In this document: piece by piece, positions 17,919-27,381 of the stretch
Layout: each line of letters opens with the position of its first letter
How positions within the stretch are numbered: the stretch's first letter is position 1
Origin: Steroidobacteraceae bacterium
GTDB taxonomy: Bacteria; Pseudomonadota; Gammaproteobacteria; Steroidobacterales; Steroidobacteraceae
Assembly (NCBI GenBank): GCA_017853555.1
Contig: JAFMJH010000001.1
Location: 62,001 to 126,000, forward strand
Direction: 5' to 3'
DNA: 64,000 bases
Notes under the pieces: generated by a model
The model's database searches: none
Seen by the model: only the letters and a program-made list of their open reading frames with translations
What the model was told of the DNA's origin: nothing
Made by a program: the position numbers and the translations under genes

Positions 17919-19096
17919 GCGACCTCGAACAATCCGGCCGCTCCCATGCCGCCACCGATGCACATCGTCGTGACGACGTAGCGCGCACCGCGCCGCTTGC
18001 CCGCAAGCAGCGCATGTCCGACCAGCCGCTGGCCGCTCATGCCATACGGGTGTCCGAGCGCGATCGCGCCGCCGTCGACGTTCAGTCGATCATCCGGTAT
18101 GCCGAGCTTGTCGCGGCAGTACAGCACCTGTACGGCGAACGCTTCATTGAGCTCCCAAAGATCGATGTCGGCGACCGTCAACCCGGCACGTTGCAAAAGT
18201 TTCGGTATGGCGAACACCGGGCCGATGCCCATTTCGTCCGGTTCGCACCCGGCAATCGCAAAGCCGCGGAACATGCCGAGAGGTTGCAGGTTTTTTCGCG
18301 CAGCCTCGTCCGCACTCATGAGCACGCACGCACCGGCGCCGTCGGAGAATTGACTGGCGTTGCCGGCGGCGACGCTGCCGCCCTGCATCGCGGGGCGAAT
18401 CCGGGCGATCGACTCGAGCGTCGTATCGGCGCGCAAGCCTTCGTCCACCGCCACCGTGACTTCTCGCTTCGACAACGCACTCGTCGCCTTGTCGATCACG
18501 GCGGTTTTGACCGTGATCGGCGCGATCTCGGCGTCGAAGAAGCCTGCGGCCTGCGCGGCGCAGGCACGTTGCTGACTGCGTGCGCCGTATTCGTCTTGAC
18601 GATCGCGACCGATGCCATAGCGCTTGGCGACGTTTTCGGCGGTCTGCAACATCGAATCGAAGATCGCCGGCTTGTTCGCGAGCAACCAGGGATCCTGGAA
18701 CATGTGCTGGTTCACTTCGAGTTGCACGCAGGAAATCGATTCGACACCGCCGGCCACGTAGACGTCGCCCTCGCCGGCGATGATGCGTTGCGCGGCGAGC
18801 GCGATGCTCTGCAAGCCCGAAGAACAAAAGCGATTGACCGTCACGCCGGCGACGCTCACCGGCAGCCCCGCGCGAATCGCCGCCTGGCGCCCGATGTTGT
18901 TGCCGGTCGTGCCTTCGGGCAAACCGCAACCCATGATCACGTCTTCGATCGACGCCGGGTCGATACCGGCGCGTTCGATCGCGGCCTTCACCGCATGCCC
19001 GGCCAAGGTGGAGCCATGCGTGAGGTTGAATGCACCACGCCAGCTTTTCGCGAGCGGTGTACGCGCCGTCGATACGATGACTGCCTCGCGACTCAT
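17915..19096 (-). CDS. acetyl-CoA acyltransferase (thiolase)
   Basis: A 393-residue thiolase carrying out the last step of fatty-acid beta-oxidation, or its reverse. The nucleophilic Cys is in [11 protein letters not shown] (about residue 90), the conserved ELNEAFAVQ and [14 protein letters not shown] supply the active-site His, and the C-terminal [11 protein letters not shown] supplies the second Cys. ATG 19096 overlaps the FadB-like stop as ATGA, so the two make a coupled fadBA-like pair. Length and spacing of motifs are normal. fadA is the likely symbol, but phbA-type biosynthetic thiolases cannot be excluded. Confidence 0.94.
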   Translation of the reverse strand: MSREAVIVSTARTPLAKSWRGAFNLTHGSTLAGHAVKAAIERAGIDPASIEDVIMGCGLPEGTTGNNIGRQAAIRAGLPVSVAGVTVNRFCSSGLQSIALAAQRIIAGEGDVYVAGGVESISCVQLEVNQHMFQDPWLLANKPAIFDSMLQTAENVAKRYGIGRDRQDEYGARSQQRACAAQAAGFFDAEIAPITVKTAVIDKATSALSKREVTVAVDEGLRADTTLESIARIRPAMQGGSVAAGNASQFSDGAGACVLMSADEAARKNLQPLGMFRGFAIAGCEPDEMGIGPVFAIPKLLQRAGLTVADIDLWELNEAFAVQVLYCRDKLGIPDDRLNVDGGAIALGHPYGMSGQRLVGHALLAGKRRGARYVVTTMCIGGGMGAAGLFEVA

Positions 19097-21210
19097 GCTG
19101 CACCTCCCGTGATCGAGCCACCTTCGGCGGCGAGCCGCTGCAACAACGGTGCCGGCGTCCAGAACGCGGTGTCGGCGTCGGGCAGCGCGGCGAGCTTGTG
19201 CATGCGACGCACCACTTCGTAGAGGCCGACCGTATCGGCATAACGCATCGGTCCCCCGCGCCAAATCGGAAAGCCGTAGCCGGTCAGATACACCATGTCG
19301 ATGTCCGATGCGCGTTGCGCGATCTTCTCTTCCAGAATTCGCGCGCCCTCGTTCACGAGCGCATACACCAGACGCTCGACGATTTCCGCCGCATCGATCT
19401 TGCGGGTCGTTCGCCCCGCTGCGGCACGCTCCGCGTCGATGATCTTTGCAACAACCGGCGAGGGATAGGCCGCGCGATCACCCGGCTTGTAGTCGTACCA
19501 ACCGCTGCCGGTTTTTTGCCCGAAACGGCCGAGCTCGCAAATCGCATCGGCGATCTTGGCGGGCCGTGACAATTTTCCTTCGGCTTGCTGGCGCTTGCGG
19601 ATATGCCAACCGATGTCGTTGCCGGCCATGTCGCTCATGCGAAACGGGCCCATCGCGAAACCGAAGCGCTCGATGGCCTGATCGATCTGCTCGGGGCTCG
19701 CGCCTTCGTCCACCATCGCGAGTGCCTGCGCCGAATACTGGTTGATCATGCGGTTGCCGATGAAGCCATCGCACACGCCCGACACGACCGCGGTCTTCTT
19801 GATTTTTTTGGCCAAGGCCATCGCCGTCGCGAGCACATCCGGCGACGTCGCCGCACCGCGCACCACCTCGAGCAGGCGCATGACGTTCGCCGGGCTGAAG
19901 AAATGCAAGCCGATCACGTCACCCGGGCGCTGCGTCGTCGCCGCGATATGGTCGACGTCCAGCGTCGACGTATTGGTCGCGAGGATCGCCCCGGGCTTGA
20001 GGGTGGCGTCCAGAGTCTTGAAGACTTTCTCCTTGACCGCCATGTCTTCGAACACCGCCTCGATCGCAAGATCGGACGTCGCGATGCCGGAATAGTCGAG
20101 CACGGGTTCGAGCAGCGCCATTCGGGCCGCGAGTTTCGATTCGTCGAGCTTGCCTTTTTTGACTTGCCCTTCGTACGTCGCGCGAATCCGGGCGACACCC
20201 CGATCGAGTGCCTCCTGACCGAGTTCGAGCAGGCGGGTCCGAATTCCCGCGTTCAAAAAATTGATCGCGATCCCCGTGCCCATGGTGCCGGCCCCGATGA
20301 TCGCGACGCTCTCGATCGGCCTCGGCTTGACGTCTTTCGGCAGACCGTCGACGCGCGAGGTGGCGCGCTCGGCGAAGAACACATGCCGCAGTGCCGCCGA
20401 CACGTCGCTGATGTAGAGGCCCTTGAAGAGTCGCTGCTCTTCGGCCAGACCGTCATCGAAGCGCTTGGTTGCGGCAGCCTGTACGCAATCGATGATCGCG
20501 AGCGGCGCAGGGTAATCTTTGAAGGCGGTTTTCGCGGTGTTGCGCGCGTACTGCAACACACCCTCCAGATCCGGCTCGCGGACGCGAATGTCGCGTATCC
20601 GCGGCAGAACTTTGCCCGCGGCACGCGCGGCAGCGGATTTTTCGGCTACCGCGACCGCGGCGGCGATCACGTCCTGATCGACGATGGCGTCGAACAGCGG
20701 TGCTTTCGCGAACATCTTCACCGGCACGGGCTCGCCGCCCAGCATGACATTCAAGGCGTTTTCGACGCCGATGATGCGCGGCAAGCGCTGCGTGCCGCCC
20801 GCGCCCGGCAGCAGGCCGAGCTTCACTTCGGGCAGACCGACTTTGGCATCCGCGTGCGCCACCCGATGATGGCAAGACAGCGCGAGTTCGAACCCGCCGC
20901 CGAGCGCAATGCCCTCGATCGCGGCCACCACGGGCTTGGTGGAGTCGTCGAGCGTCGCGTTCAAGGACCACAACGTCGGTCCGCGGAACGCCTCGGGCGT
21001 GCCGAATTCTTTGATGTCCGCGCCGCCGCTGAAAGTGCCGTTCGCGCCGACGAGCACCGCGGCGTCCACGGCGGCGTCGGCCTGCATGCGCTCGATCGCG
21101 GCGGCGAGTGCGCGTCGCAATTCGAAGCCCAGACTGTTGACGGGGGGATTCGCGAAGGAGATCACCGCGACCCGACCGCTTGTGGAGTAACGGACCAATT
21201 CGGTCGACAT
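19093..21210 (-). CDS. bifunctional enoyl-CoA hydratase / 3-hydroxyacyl-CoA dehydrogenase
   Basis: A 705-residue multifunctional beta-oxidation enzyme. Residues about 1-190 form a crotonase domain with the oxyanion-hole segments SGGADIKEF and [11 protein letters not shown] and the catalytic Glu in [20 protein letters not shown]. Residues about 300-480 form the NAD-binding dehydrogenase domain ([11 protein letters not shown], later FFSPANVM with the catalytic His before it). The C-terminus repeats the dimerisation domain ([24 protein letters not shown]). A GAGGTT lies just upstream of ATG 21210. It is FadB/FadJ-like. Confidence 0.94.
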   Translation of the reverse strand: MSTELVRYSTSGRVAVISFANPPVNSLGFELRRALAAAIERMQADAAVDAAVLVGANGTFSGGADIKEFGTPEAFRGPTLWSLNATLDDSTKPVVAAIEGIALGGGFELALSCHHRVAHADAKVGLPEVKLGLLPGAGGTQRLPRIIGVENALNVMLGGEPVPVKMFAKAPLFDAIVDQDVIAAAVAVAEKSAAARAAGKVLPRIRDIRVREPDLEGVLQYARNTAKTAFKDYPAPLAIIDCVQAAATKRFDDGLAEEQRLFKGLYISDVSAALRHVFFAERATSRVDGLPKDVKPRPIESVAIIGAGTMGTGIAINFLNAGIRTRLLELGQEALDRGVARIRATYEGQVKKGKLDESKLAARMALLEPVLDYSGIATSDLAIEAVFEDMAVKEKVFKTLDATLKPGAILATNTSTLDVDHIAATTQRPGDVIGLHFFSPANVMRLLEVVRGAATSPDVLATAMALAKKIKKTAVVSGVCDGFIGNRMINQYSAQALAMVDEGASPEQIDQAIERFGFAMGPFRMSDMAGNDIGWHIRKRQQAEGKLSRPAKIADAICELGRFGQKTGSGWYDYKPGDRAAYPSPVVAKIIDAERAAAGRTTRKIDAAEIVERLVYALVNEGARILEEKIAQRASDIDMVYLTGYGFPIWRGGPMRYADTVGLYEVVRRMHKLAALPDADTAFWTPAPLLQRLAAEGGSITGGAA

Positions 21211-21220
21211 GCGAACCTCG

Positions 21221-21796
21221 TTATTTGTTTTGCAAACCGCCGGTGAGCACGATGCGCATCGCCGCTTCGACGCTGAGGTCGATGGGCTCGATCTGATCGC
21301 GCGAGACGTATACCGTGTAGCCGCCGATCTGGTAGCTCATCGGCATGTAGACCGCGACCAGATCGCCCGTGTTCGATTGCCCGGGCAGTGCCGCGCTTTC
21401 CTGCGTTACGAAGCCGATCGACTTGCCGGCACCGAACGGGACGAGCACCACACGCTGCAGTTCGCTCTCTTCGCCTTTGTTCATCAGGCTCGTGAGGTCG
21501 CGAATCGCCGCATACACGGTCTTCACCACGGGGATGCGCAAGATCAAAGATTCTCCGAATTGCAGGACGCGGCGCACGACATACGCGTTCACCAGCAAGC
21601 CGACGACGAACATCAGCAAAAAGCCGGCGAGCAGGCCGAGACCCGGTCGGTACAACTCCGCGGGCAACAAAAGTTTCAACGGGCCCGACAGCAGCGACTC
21701 GGTCGTCACGCCGAGCCAATAGACCAGATAGGTCGTCAAACCGACCGGCAAAATGGTCAGCAGACCTTTCAGGAGAATGCGTCCGAGGGTTTTCAT
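21221..21796 (-). CDS. DUF502 family inner-membrane protein
   Basis: A 191-residue protein with two hydrophobic segments (about residues 5-30 and 50-75) followed by a soluble C-terminal domain. Conserved DUF502 features visible are ILPVGLTTY, RIPVVKTVYAAIRDL and VYMPMSYQIGGYTVYV. No biochemical function is established for the family. ATG 21796 is chosen since the frame upstream is not conserved in character. It is the first gene of the minus-strand beta-oxidation string, with a 10-nt gap to the next gene. Confidence 0.88.
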   Translation of the reverse strand: MKTLGRILLKGLLTILPVGLTTYLVYWLGVTTESLLSGPLKLLLPAELYRPGLGLLAGFLLMFVVGLLVNAYVVRRVLQFGESLILRIPVVKTVYAAIRDLTSLMNKGEESELQRVVLVPFGAGKSIGFVTQESAALPGQSNTGDLVAVYMPMSYQIGGYTVYVSRDQIEPIDLSVEAAMRIVLTGGLQNK

Positions 21797-21827
21797 CGCG
21801 GGGAATCGCTGCGACTCTGGGGCAAGG

Positions 21828-21856
21828 ATTGTAGGTTTTGTGCCGCGCGGTGTCTT
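21828..21856 (-). promoter_or_regulatory. putative promoter of the DUF502-fadB-thiolase string
   Basis: On the minus strand AAGACA (21856-21851) is followed after 17 nt by TACAAT (21833-21828), which predicts a start near 21821 and a leader of about 25 nt. The -35 matches consensus at four of six positions. It would drive the whole DUF502-to-uup gene string. Confidence 0.38.
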
Positions 21857-21916
21857 GGCCTGCAGCGTGCGGTCGCACACTCGCCCGCTTCGCCATCCGC
21901 AAGGACGATCGGCGGC

Positions 21917-21960
21917 TTGACTTCCTTTTCGAGAGCATGTACCTTTCCGAGACAAGGTAC
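21917..21960 (+). promoter_or_regulatory. padR promoter with overlapping palindromic operator
   Basis: TTGACT (21917-21922), a 17-nt spacer and TACCTT (21940-21945) make a good sigma70 promoter. A perfect inverted repeat, GTACCTT (21939-21945) and AAGGTAC (21954-21960) with an 8-nt spacer, covers the -10 and start site and ends 6 bp before the regulator ATG. This is the expected layout for a PadR repressor controlling its own operon. Confidence 0.72.
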
Positions 21961-21966
21961 CAACCA

Positions 21967-22290
21967 ATGCCCGACGACACCGGTTTCAACGCGATCCGCA
22001 AAGGCCTGCTCGAGTTCGTGGTGCTGAAGATCATCGGCAGCCACAGCGTGTACGTGCCCGATATTCTGCGGCGCCTCGCCGAAACCGAGTTCGCGACCCA
22101 AGAAGGCACGCTCTACCCGCTGCTCAGCCGGCTGCGGAGGGAGGCCTTGGTCGATTACGAGTGGCGCGAGTCGGACGTGGGCCCGCCTCGCAAGTATTAC
22201 CGCCTCACGCAGGCCGGCGAGTCACGCCTCTCGTCGTTCGACGGCTACTGGCAACACATCGATCAAACCATCGCCAAATTGGGACGCTGA
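21967..22290 (+). CDS. PadR-family transcriptional repressor
   Basis: A 107-residue winged-helix regulator. Typical family text is IRKGLLEFVVLKII, then DILRRLAE, GTLYPLLSRLRREALVDYEWRES and GPPRKYYRLT; the short C-terminal helix is for dimerisation. ATG 21967 gives the standard PadR start; upstream in-frame ATGs (for example 21937) lie inside the promoter. The downstream PspC-domain gene begins 2 nt after the stop. PadR/PspC-type pairs of this kind usually respond to envelope stress, which is an inference here. Confidence 0.92.
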   Translation: MPDDTGFNAIRKGLLEFVVLKIIGSHSVYVPDILRRLAETEFATQEGTLYPLLSRLRREALVDYEWRESDVGPPRKYYRLTQAGESRLSSFDGYWQHIDQTIAKLGR

Positions 22291-22292
22291 CC

Positions 22293-22871
22293 ATGCAACG
22301 CGTACTGACCGTGAGCCTCAACCTCAACGCCTACCAAATCGAAGCGGACGCGTACGCGCAGCTCGAGGCGTATCTCGCTGCCGCAACGCGCAAGCTCGAT
22401 GACAATCCCGACCGTGCGGAAATCCTGCGCGATCTCGAACAAGCGATTGCCGATCGATGCAAGCAAGGCATGCGCAAAGATCAATCCGTCATCTCGCTCG
22501 CCGAACTCGAACCGGCGCTCGCCGCGATCGGCGAAGTCGACGGCGCGACGCAGGGCGCATCGAGCATCCAAGCGCAAGGCAGCAAGTCCGACCATGACGC
22601 GTTGCAACAAGTCAGTGAGAACGCCTACATCAGTGGCGTCTGCGCCGGGCTCGCACGCAGCGCCAAAATCGACGTCACGCTCGTGCGCGTGATCGCGGTC
22701 GTGCTGCTGTTCATCAGCAACGGGGCGATGATCGCGCTTTACCTGGCGCTTATGCTGCTGATTCCGTATGCGCCGTTGAACCCGGACGCTGCCCCGTTGC
22801 GTACTCTGCCGCGACGCTGCCGCGAGCTCGTCACGGCCTTGCGCGCCAAACTCAAAGCCATCACCGGCTGA
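22293..22871 (+). CDS. PspC-domain membrane protein with N-terminal HAAS-like region
   Basis: A 192-residue protein. Residues about 15-90 form a helical, charged region like the HAAS/DUF1700 domains found with PadR regulators (LAELEPALAAIGEVDG). Residues about 110-165 match PspC: ISGVCAGLARSAKIDVTLVRV followed by two hydrophobic stretches. A basic C-terminal tail follows. It is probably an inner-membrane target or partner of the PadR repressor. ATG lies 2 nt after the padR stop, so both come from one transcript. Confidence 0.87.
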   Translation: MQRVLTVSLNLNAYQIEADAYAQLEAYLAAATRKLDDNPDRAEILRDLEQAIADRCKQGMRKDQSVISLAELEPALAAIGEVDGATQGASSIQAQGSKSDHDALQQVSENAYISGVCAGLARSAKIDVTLVRVIAVVLLFISNGAMIALYLALMLLIPYAPLNPDAAPLRTLPRRCRELVTALRAKLKAITG

Positions 22872-22880
22872 GGCAAGCTC

Positions 22881-24752
22881 TCAAAGTTCGACTTGCGCGC
22901 CGGACTCGACCACTCGACTCGCTTCGAGTCCGAAGTGCGTTCCTGCGAAAGCGGAGTTGCGCGACATGAAGGCGAACAATCTCTTGCGCCACATCGGCAG
23001 ATTGCCCTGATGGGTCAGCACGATGTCGTCGCGACCCAGGAAATACGTGACTTCGTGCAGCTCGAGATCCCGCCAGGTGCGCTGCGCGTCGCGCAGCAAT
23101 TTGGGTACGTCGGGTGTTTCCATGAACCCGACCTGCGCCCAGATGCGATACAGGCCGGGCATCACGAGTTCCGTGCGCGTAGTCGAGCCTTGCAGCACGC
23201 GCGGCACGGACACGGTTTGCAGATTGAGCACCACCGTCTGGGCGTGCAGCACGCCGTTGTACTTCACGTTGCGCACGAGCGTGCGCGGCAGCAGCGTTCG
23301 ATCGCTGGACAGAAACACTGCCGTGCGTGGCACGACCACGGGTTGCGCTGATTCGAGAAGCTCGCGAAACTTCTGCGGCGTGTAGTCTTCGCGCGAAGTG
23401 CGTTTGGCGAGTTCGCTGCGACCGTGCTGCCATGTACGCATCACCGTCAGCAGCAATACGCCGAACGCCAGCGGAAACCAGCCGCCGGAGGTGATCTTCG
23501 CGCTGTTCCCCAACACGAACAGCAACTCGACGGCAAGTACGACACCGAGCACAGCCATCTGCAAAATATTGCCGCGAGATCGCAGCATCGAAAGCAAGGT
23601 GAGCATCAGCACCGTGTCGATCACCATCGTGATCGACACGCCGATGCCGTAAGCCCCGGCCAAGGCGTCGGACGAACGGAAGCCCGCCACCAGAATCAGC
23701 GTGCAGATGCACAGCATCCAGTTGACCGACGGCAGATACACCTGCCCGATCGACGCCTCGGACGAATGCACGATCCGCATGCGCGGCAGAAATCCGAGCA
23801 GCTGGCATTGCCGGCAAATCGAAAACACGCCGGAGATCACCGCTTGCGAAGCGATCACCGTCGCGGCGGTCGCGAGCAGCACGAGCGGCAACAACAGGTT
23901 TGACGGGGCAAGCAGATAAAACGGGTTCTTGAGGGCTGCGGCGTCGCGCAGCAACAACGCGCCCTGACCGAAATAATTGAGGAGCAGCGCCGGCAAAACC
24001 CCCATGAACCAGGCACAGGAAATCGCCGGTCGCCCGAAATGCCCGAGGTCGGCATAGAGCGCTTCGCCACCCGTCACGCAAAGAAATACGGCGCCGAAGA
24101 TGGTCAAGCTCAAACCGAGATGCGCACGCACCAGATCGATCGCGTAGATCGGGTTCACGGCCACCAGCACTTCCGGGTTCTGAGCGATCGACAGCACGCC
24201 GAGCACGGCCAAGGTGCCGAACCACAAAATCATGATGGGACCGAACGCTTTGCCGATCTTGTCGGTACCGCTCTTCTGCAGGCTGAACAAGGTCAACAGC
24301 ACGACGGCGGCGATCGGAATCACGGCATGCTCGAGATCGGGCTCCACGATCTCGAGACCTTCGACGGCAGACAGCACGGAGATCGCCGGCGTGATGATGC
24401 CGTCGCCGAAGAACAGTGCGCAGCCGGCGAGTCCGATCAGCGACAGCACGGCGACGAGACGCGGGTCGGCCGAATGGATGGTCAGTTGCGTCAGGGCCAG
24501 CACGCCACCCTCGCCGTCGTTGTCGGCTTTGAGGACGATCAGCACGTACTTGATCGCGACGATCAGCAGAATCGACCAGAAGATCAGCGACAACACGCCG
24601 AGGATGTTGCCGAGATTCGCGGGGTCGAGTTGCGAGTCGGCGAACACCGTACGCAAGGCGTACAACGGACTCGTGCCGACATCACCGAACACCACGCCCA
24701 ATGCACCGACGACCAGACCGGCGCTCAGCGAGGCGCTTTTGCCGTGACTCAT
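22881..24752 (-). CDS. kup: low-affinity potassium transport system protein Kup
   Basis: A 623-residue inner-membrane potassium:proton symporter. About twelve hydrophobic segments occupy the first 430 residues. The family signature GVVFGDVGTSPLYAL is at about 18-32, with FGDGIITPAISVLSA and GGEALYADLGHFG further on. The C-terminal 190 residues are cytosolic and end in the expected FLGRDDIV, then RNSAFAGTHFGL. AAGG lies 5 nt before the ATG. Length is normal for the family. Confidence 0.96.
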   Translation of the reverse strand: MSHGKSASLSAGLVVGALGVVFGDVGTSPLYALRTVFADSQLDPANLGNILGVLSLIFWSILLIVAIKYVLIVLKADNDGEGGVLALTQLTIHSADPRLVAVLSLIGLAGCALFFGDGIITPAISVLSAVEGLEIVEPDLEHAVIPIAAVVLLTLFSLQKSGTDKIGKAFGPIMILWFGTLAVLGVLSIAQNPEVLVAVNPIYAIDLVRAHLGLSLTIFGAVFLCVTGGEALYADLGHFGRPAISCAWFMGVLPALLLNYFGQGALLLRDAAALKNPFYLLAPSNLLLPLVLLATAATVIASQAVISGVFSICRQCQLLGFLPRMRIVHSSEASIGQVYLPSVNWMLCICTLILVAGFRSSDALAGAYGIGVSITMVIDTVLMLTLLSMLRSRGNILQMAVLGVVLAVELLFVLGNSAKITSGGWFPLAFGVLLLTVMRTWQHGRSELAKRTSREDYTPQKFRELLESAQPVVVPRTAVFLSSDRTLLPRTLVRNVKYNGVLHAQTVVLNLQTVSVPRVLQGSTTRTELVMPGLYRIWAQVGFMETPDVPKLLRDAQRTWRDLELHEVTYFLGRDDIVLTHQGNLPMWRKRLFAFMSRNSAFAGTHFGLEASRVVESGAQVEL

Positions 24753-24798
24753 GGCAACCTTATCCTAATGCAGCGGAGGCAGCTGCGAAGGGCGGCGA

Positions 24799-25326
24799 TT
24801 ATAGACGCGGTTGCCGGGTGATCGAGTAGTAGGCCATCGACAGGCCGCCGCGCGCGGGATCGTTTTCGACTTCATGACTCAGTTGAGCCCCGATGGCGGC
24901 GATGGCGCGGCGGGATCGGATGTTGGCGATCCCGATGTGAAACCACACCGTATCGACGAAACCGAAAGCGTGCTCGAGCATGAGCCGCTTCATCTCGTGA
25001 TTGTAGGTTCCACCCCAGCAGCGCCGCGCAAGAAAAGTGTAGCCGATCGAAACGTGCCGCTCGGCGGGCTGCCAGGCGTAGTAGCGTGAAGAGCCGATGA
25101 CTTCTTTGGTCGCGACATCGCGCACGAGCAAGGCGCCGCTGGATTCGAGACCCGAATCGAAGAGCTTGCGGAACACTTCGGGTCGCCAACGATCATGGGC
25201 CGGATGCTGCTCCCAAATGAGCGGATCACTCGCCACCGCGAACAACGCGTCGTAGTGCTCGGCACTCAGCGGCTCGATGTGCACCATCTGCCCGGTGAGG
25301 GTCGGTTGCAATAACTGATCGGTCAC
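24799..25326 (-). CDS. GNAT-family N-acetyltransferase
   Basis: A 175-residue acetyltransferase of the RimJ/RimL type. The N-terminus LQPTLTGQMVHIEPLSAEHYDAL and the later SIGYTFLARRCWGG and NIRSRRAIAAIGAQ (acetyl-CoA pocket) are typical. GTG 25326 is chosen because it keeps the conserved N-terminus; an ATG at 25287 would remove it. TAGAAT ends 7 nt before the GTG. The acceptor substrate is unknown. Confidence 0.85.
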   Translation of the reverse strand: MTDQLLQPTLTGQMVHIEPLSAEHYDALFAVASDPLIWEQHPAHDRWRPEVFRKLFDSGLESSGALLVRDVATKEVIGSSRYYAWQPAERHVSIGYTFLARRCWGGTYNHEMKRLMLEHAFGFVDTVWFHIGIANIRSRRAIAAIGAQLSHEVENDPARGGLSMAYYSITRQPRL

Positions 25327-25396
25327 GGGCGGTATTCTAGCGCGGCGCTGCGGTGTTACAACGCACGGACCTGCCGTCACCTGCTATCGTGCGGCG
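25327..25396. promoter_or_regulatory. divergent promoter region, GNAT gene and EamA gene
   Basis: The minus-strand TAGAAT (25339-25334) lies 7 nt before the GNAT start, and the plus-strand TATCGT (25385-25390) lies 6 nt before the EamA ATG. Neither gene has a Shine-Dalgarno, so both fit the leaderless pattern seen across this window. -35 boxes are not clear. Confidence 0.38.
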
Positions 25397-26344
25397 ATGC
25401 CCATGACCTCGACCTATCTGCGCTTGATCGGCGTGGCAGCCCTGTGGGGCGGCACGTTCATCGCCGGGCGCATCGCAGCACCGCAAGTGCCCCACTTCAC
25501 CTTGGCCGCGCTGCGTTTTTGGTCGGCGGCACTCGTGCTGTTGCCGGTGGCCTATCTCGTCGATGGGCGACTGCCGCGCCTCGGTCGTCGTGACGTGCTC
25601 TACGCCGCGCTGCTGGCCGTGTTCGGTCTCGTGATCTACAACCTGTTTTTCCTTGGTGCGCTCGAACTCATTCCCGCGAGCCGCACCGCATTGGTCGTGG
25701 CGCTCAACCCCATCCTCACCGCCATCGCGATGGCAGTCGTGTTTCGCGAACGCCTCGCGCCGCATCGCTGGATGGGGATTTTTCTGGCCTTGCTCGGCGT
25801 ATGCACGGTGCTGGCCAAAGGGGACGTCACGCTCTTGCTGCAACGCGTCGGCGCCGGCGAGTTGCTGATGTTGGGTGGAGCCGCGTGCTGGGCGGTGTAC
25901 ACCATCGTGAGTCGGCTCGCTCTGCAAAGTGCGACGCCGCCCTCGCCACTTGCGCTGACGACGGTGACGACCTTGTGGGGCGCGGTGATGCTGTCGATCG
26001 GCATTCCATCCGAATGGTCGGCGTGGCACGTCACCGACGTGACGGCATCCGCCTGGTCATCGATCGTCTATCTCGGCGTCGGCGGTACCGCGCTCGGATT
26101 TTTTTGGTATGCACAAGCGCTCACACGCTTGCCGGCAGCGCGTGCCGCCGTATTCAACAACCTCGTACCGGTATTCGGCGTGTTGTTCGGCACGTTGTTG
26201 CTGGACGAGCCGCTGTCGGCGTCGATGGTGGTCGGCGGCCTCATCGCGCTCGCGGGCGTGAGCCTCACGAATTGGACACCTTCCGCCGCGCGCGTCGAGG
26301 CTTCAACCGAACAACGCGCGCTCGATCAACGCGACGCCCAATAG
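25397..26344 (+). CDS. EamA/DMT-family transporter
   Basis: A 315-residue inner-membrane protein with ten hydrophobic segments arranged as two EamA repeats. The first repeat opens ALWGGTFIAGRIAA and ends with the NPILTAI segment after RTALVVAL; the second contains GGTALGFFWYAQAL and FNNLVPVFGVLFG. Family members export amino acids or other metabolites. The 3' end overlaps the convergent MAPEG gene by 42 bp. Confidence 0.92.
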   Translation: MPMTSTYLRLIGVAALWGGTFIAGRIAAPQVPHFTLAALRFWSAALVLLPVAYLVDGRLPRLGRRDVLYAALLAVFGLVIYNLFFLGALELIPASRTALVVALNPILTAIAMAVVFRERLAPHRWMGIFLALLGVCTVLAKGDVTLLLQRVGAGELLMLGGAACWAVYTIVSRLALQSATPPSPLALTTVTTLWGAVMLSIGIPSEWSAWHVTDVTASAWSSIVYLGVGGTALGFFWYAQALTRLPAARAAVFNNLVPVFGVLFGTLLLDEPLSASMVVGGLIALAGVSLTNWTPSAARVEASTEQRALDQRDAQ

Positions 26345-26686
26345 CGCGAGCACGATCCAGGTGCCGAGCGTGCCGAAAAAACGGCCGCGCGAGTAACCGG
26401 CCGACCTGCCGAAACCCCGCGCATGAAGAATGCGCGACAGCAGCAGTGCCGCACCGAAGGCATGCACCAGCAGCGGGTTCGCACCCGAAATTTCGTACGC
26501 CAGCAGCATGACGAGCGCGAGCGGCGTGTACTCCACGAAGTTGGCGTGCACGCGCATCGCACGTTGCAAATCCGGATCCCCGCCATCGCCCAGACCGACT
26601 TGGCAGCGTTGCCGTTCCCTGACGATGCGCCAGGACAAATACAGCATGAGCAAGGCCGAAAAGCCCGCGTACATTCCCGTCACCAT
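26303..26686 (-). CDS. MAPEG-family membrane protein
   Basis: A 127-residue protein with four hydrophobic segments. The MAPEG hallmark RAMRVHANFVEYTPLALVML (about residues 43-62) includes the glutathione-binding Arg, Asn and Glu residues of this family, followed by HAFGAALLLSRILHARG. Eukaryotic relatives are microsomal glutathione transferases; bacterial roles are undefined. It converges on and overlaps the EamA gene by 42 bp. Confidence 0.9.
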   Translation of the reverse strand: MVTGMYAGFSALLMLYLSWRIVRERQRCQVGLGDGGDPDLQRAMRVHANFVEYTPLALVMLLAYEISGANPLLVHAFGAALLLSRILHARGFGRSAGYSRGRFFGTLGTWIVLALLGVALIERALFG

Positions 26687-26736
26687 ACGTCCTCCGATTC
26701 ATTGGCCGTGCATCGCGACATGATAATCTGGTCGTC

Positions 26737-27381
26737 ATGTACCTGCCTGCGGCATTCAAAGAACAGGACGCGGAGTTCATCGCGGCGTTCGTCGATCGAC
26801 ATCCATTGGCAACGGTGGTGGTCAACAGTCACGACGGCTTCATCGTGGATCACATCCCGTTCATGCGCGAGGGCGAGTTCGCGATCGGCCAAAAGCTCAT
26901 CGCGCACGCCGCCAAAGCCAATCCGCTCTGGAAGGCGCTCGGCACCGGCGCGCCCGCGGTGCTGGTGTTCTCGGGTGCGGGCGCGTACGTCTCGCCGTCA
27001 CTTTATCCTTCGAAGGCCAAAACCCATGAGGTCGTGCCGACCTGGAACTACGTCGCCATCCACGTGCACGGGCAACTGCGGTACACCGAAGATGACGCCG
27101 AGAAGCGCGCGATCGTCGACCAGCTCACCAACAAAATGGAAGCGACGCGTACCGAGCCTTGGAAAACGACCGATGCGCCCAAGCCGTACATCGAGCAGAT
27201 GCTGCGCGGCATCGTCGGCCTGGTGTTCGAGACGCACTCGATCGTCGCGAAAACCAAAGCGAGTCAAAACCGACTGCCCGAAGATCGCGCCGGAGTCGCA
27301 GCCGGCCTCGGCAAAGACAGCGAAGCGGCCCGTGTCGTCGAACGAAATGTCATCGGACGCAGGCTCGAATCTCCAACCTGA
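26737..27381 (+). CDS. PaiB-type FMN-binding regulator
   Basis: A 214-residue protein of the PaiB/FMN-binding split-barrel family. It begins MYLPAAFKE and contains the family segments HPLATVVV, VDHIPF, LVFSGAGAYVSPSLYP and VPTWNYVAIHVHG. In Bacillus PaiB was linked to repression of sporulation and protease genes; a DNA-binding role here is not shown. GATAAT lies 9 nt before the ATG and there is no Shine-Dalgarno. The 3' end overlaps the convergent acetyltransferase gene by 32 bp. Confidence 0.9.
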   Translation: MYLPAAFKEQDAEFIAAFVDRHPLATVVVNSHDGFIVDHIPFMREGEFAIGQKLIAHAAKANPLWKALGTGAPAVLVFSGAGAYVSPSLYPSKAKTHEVVPTWNYVAIHVHGQLRYTEDDAEKRAIVDQLTNKMEATRTEPWKTTDAPKPYIEQMLRGIVGLVFETHSIVAKTKASQNRLPEDRAGVAAGLGKDSEAARVVERNVIGRRLESPT

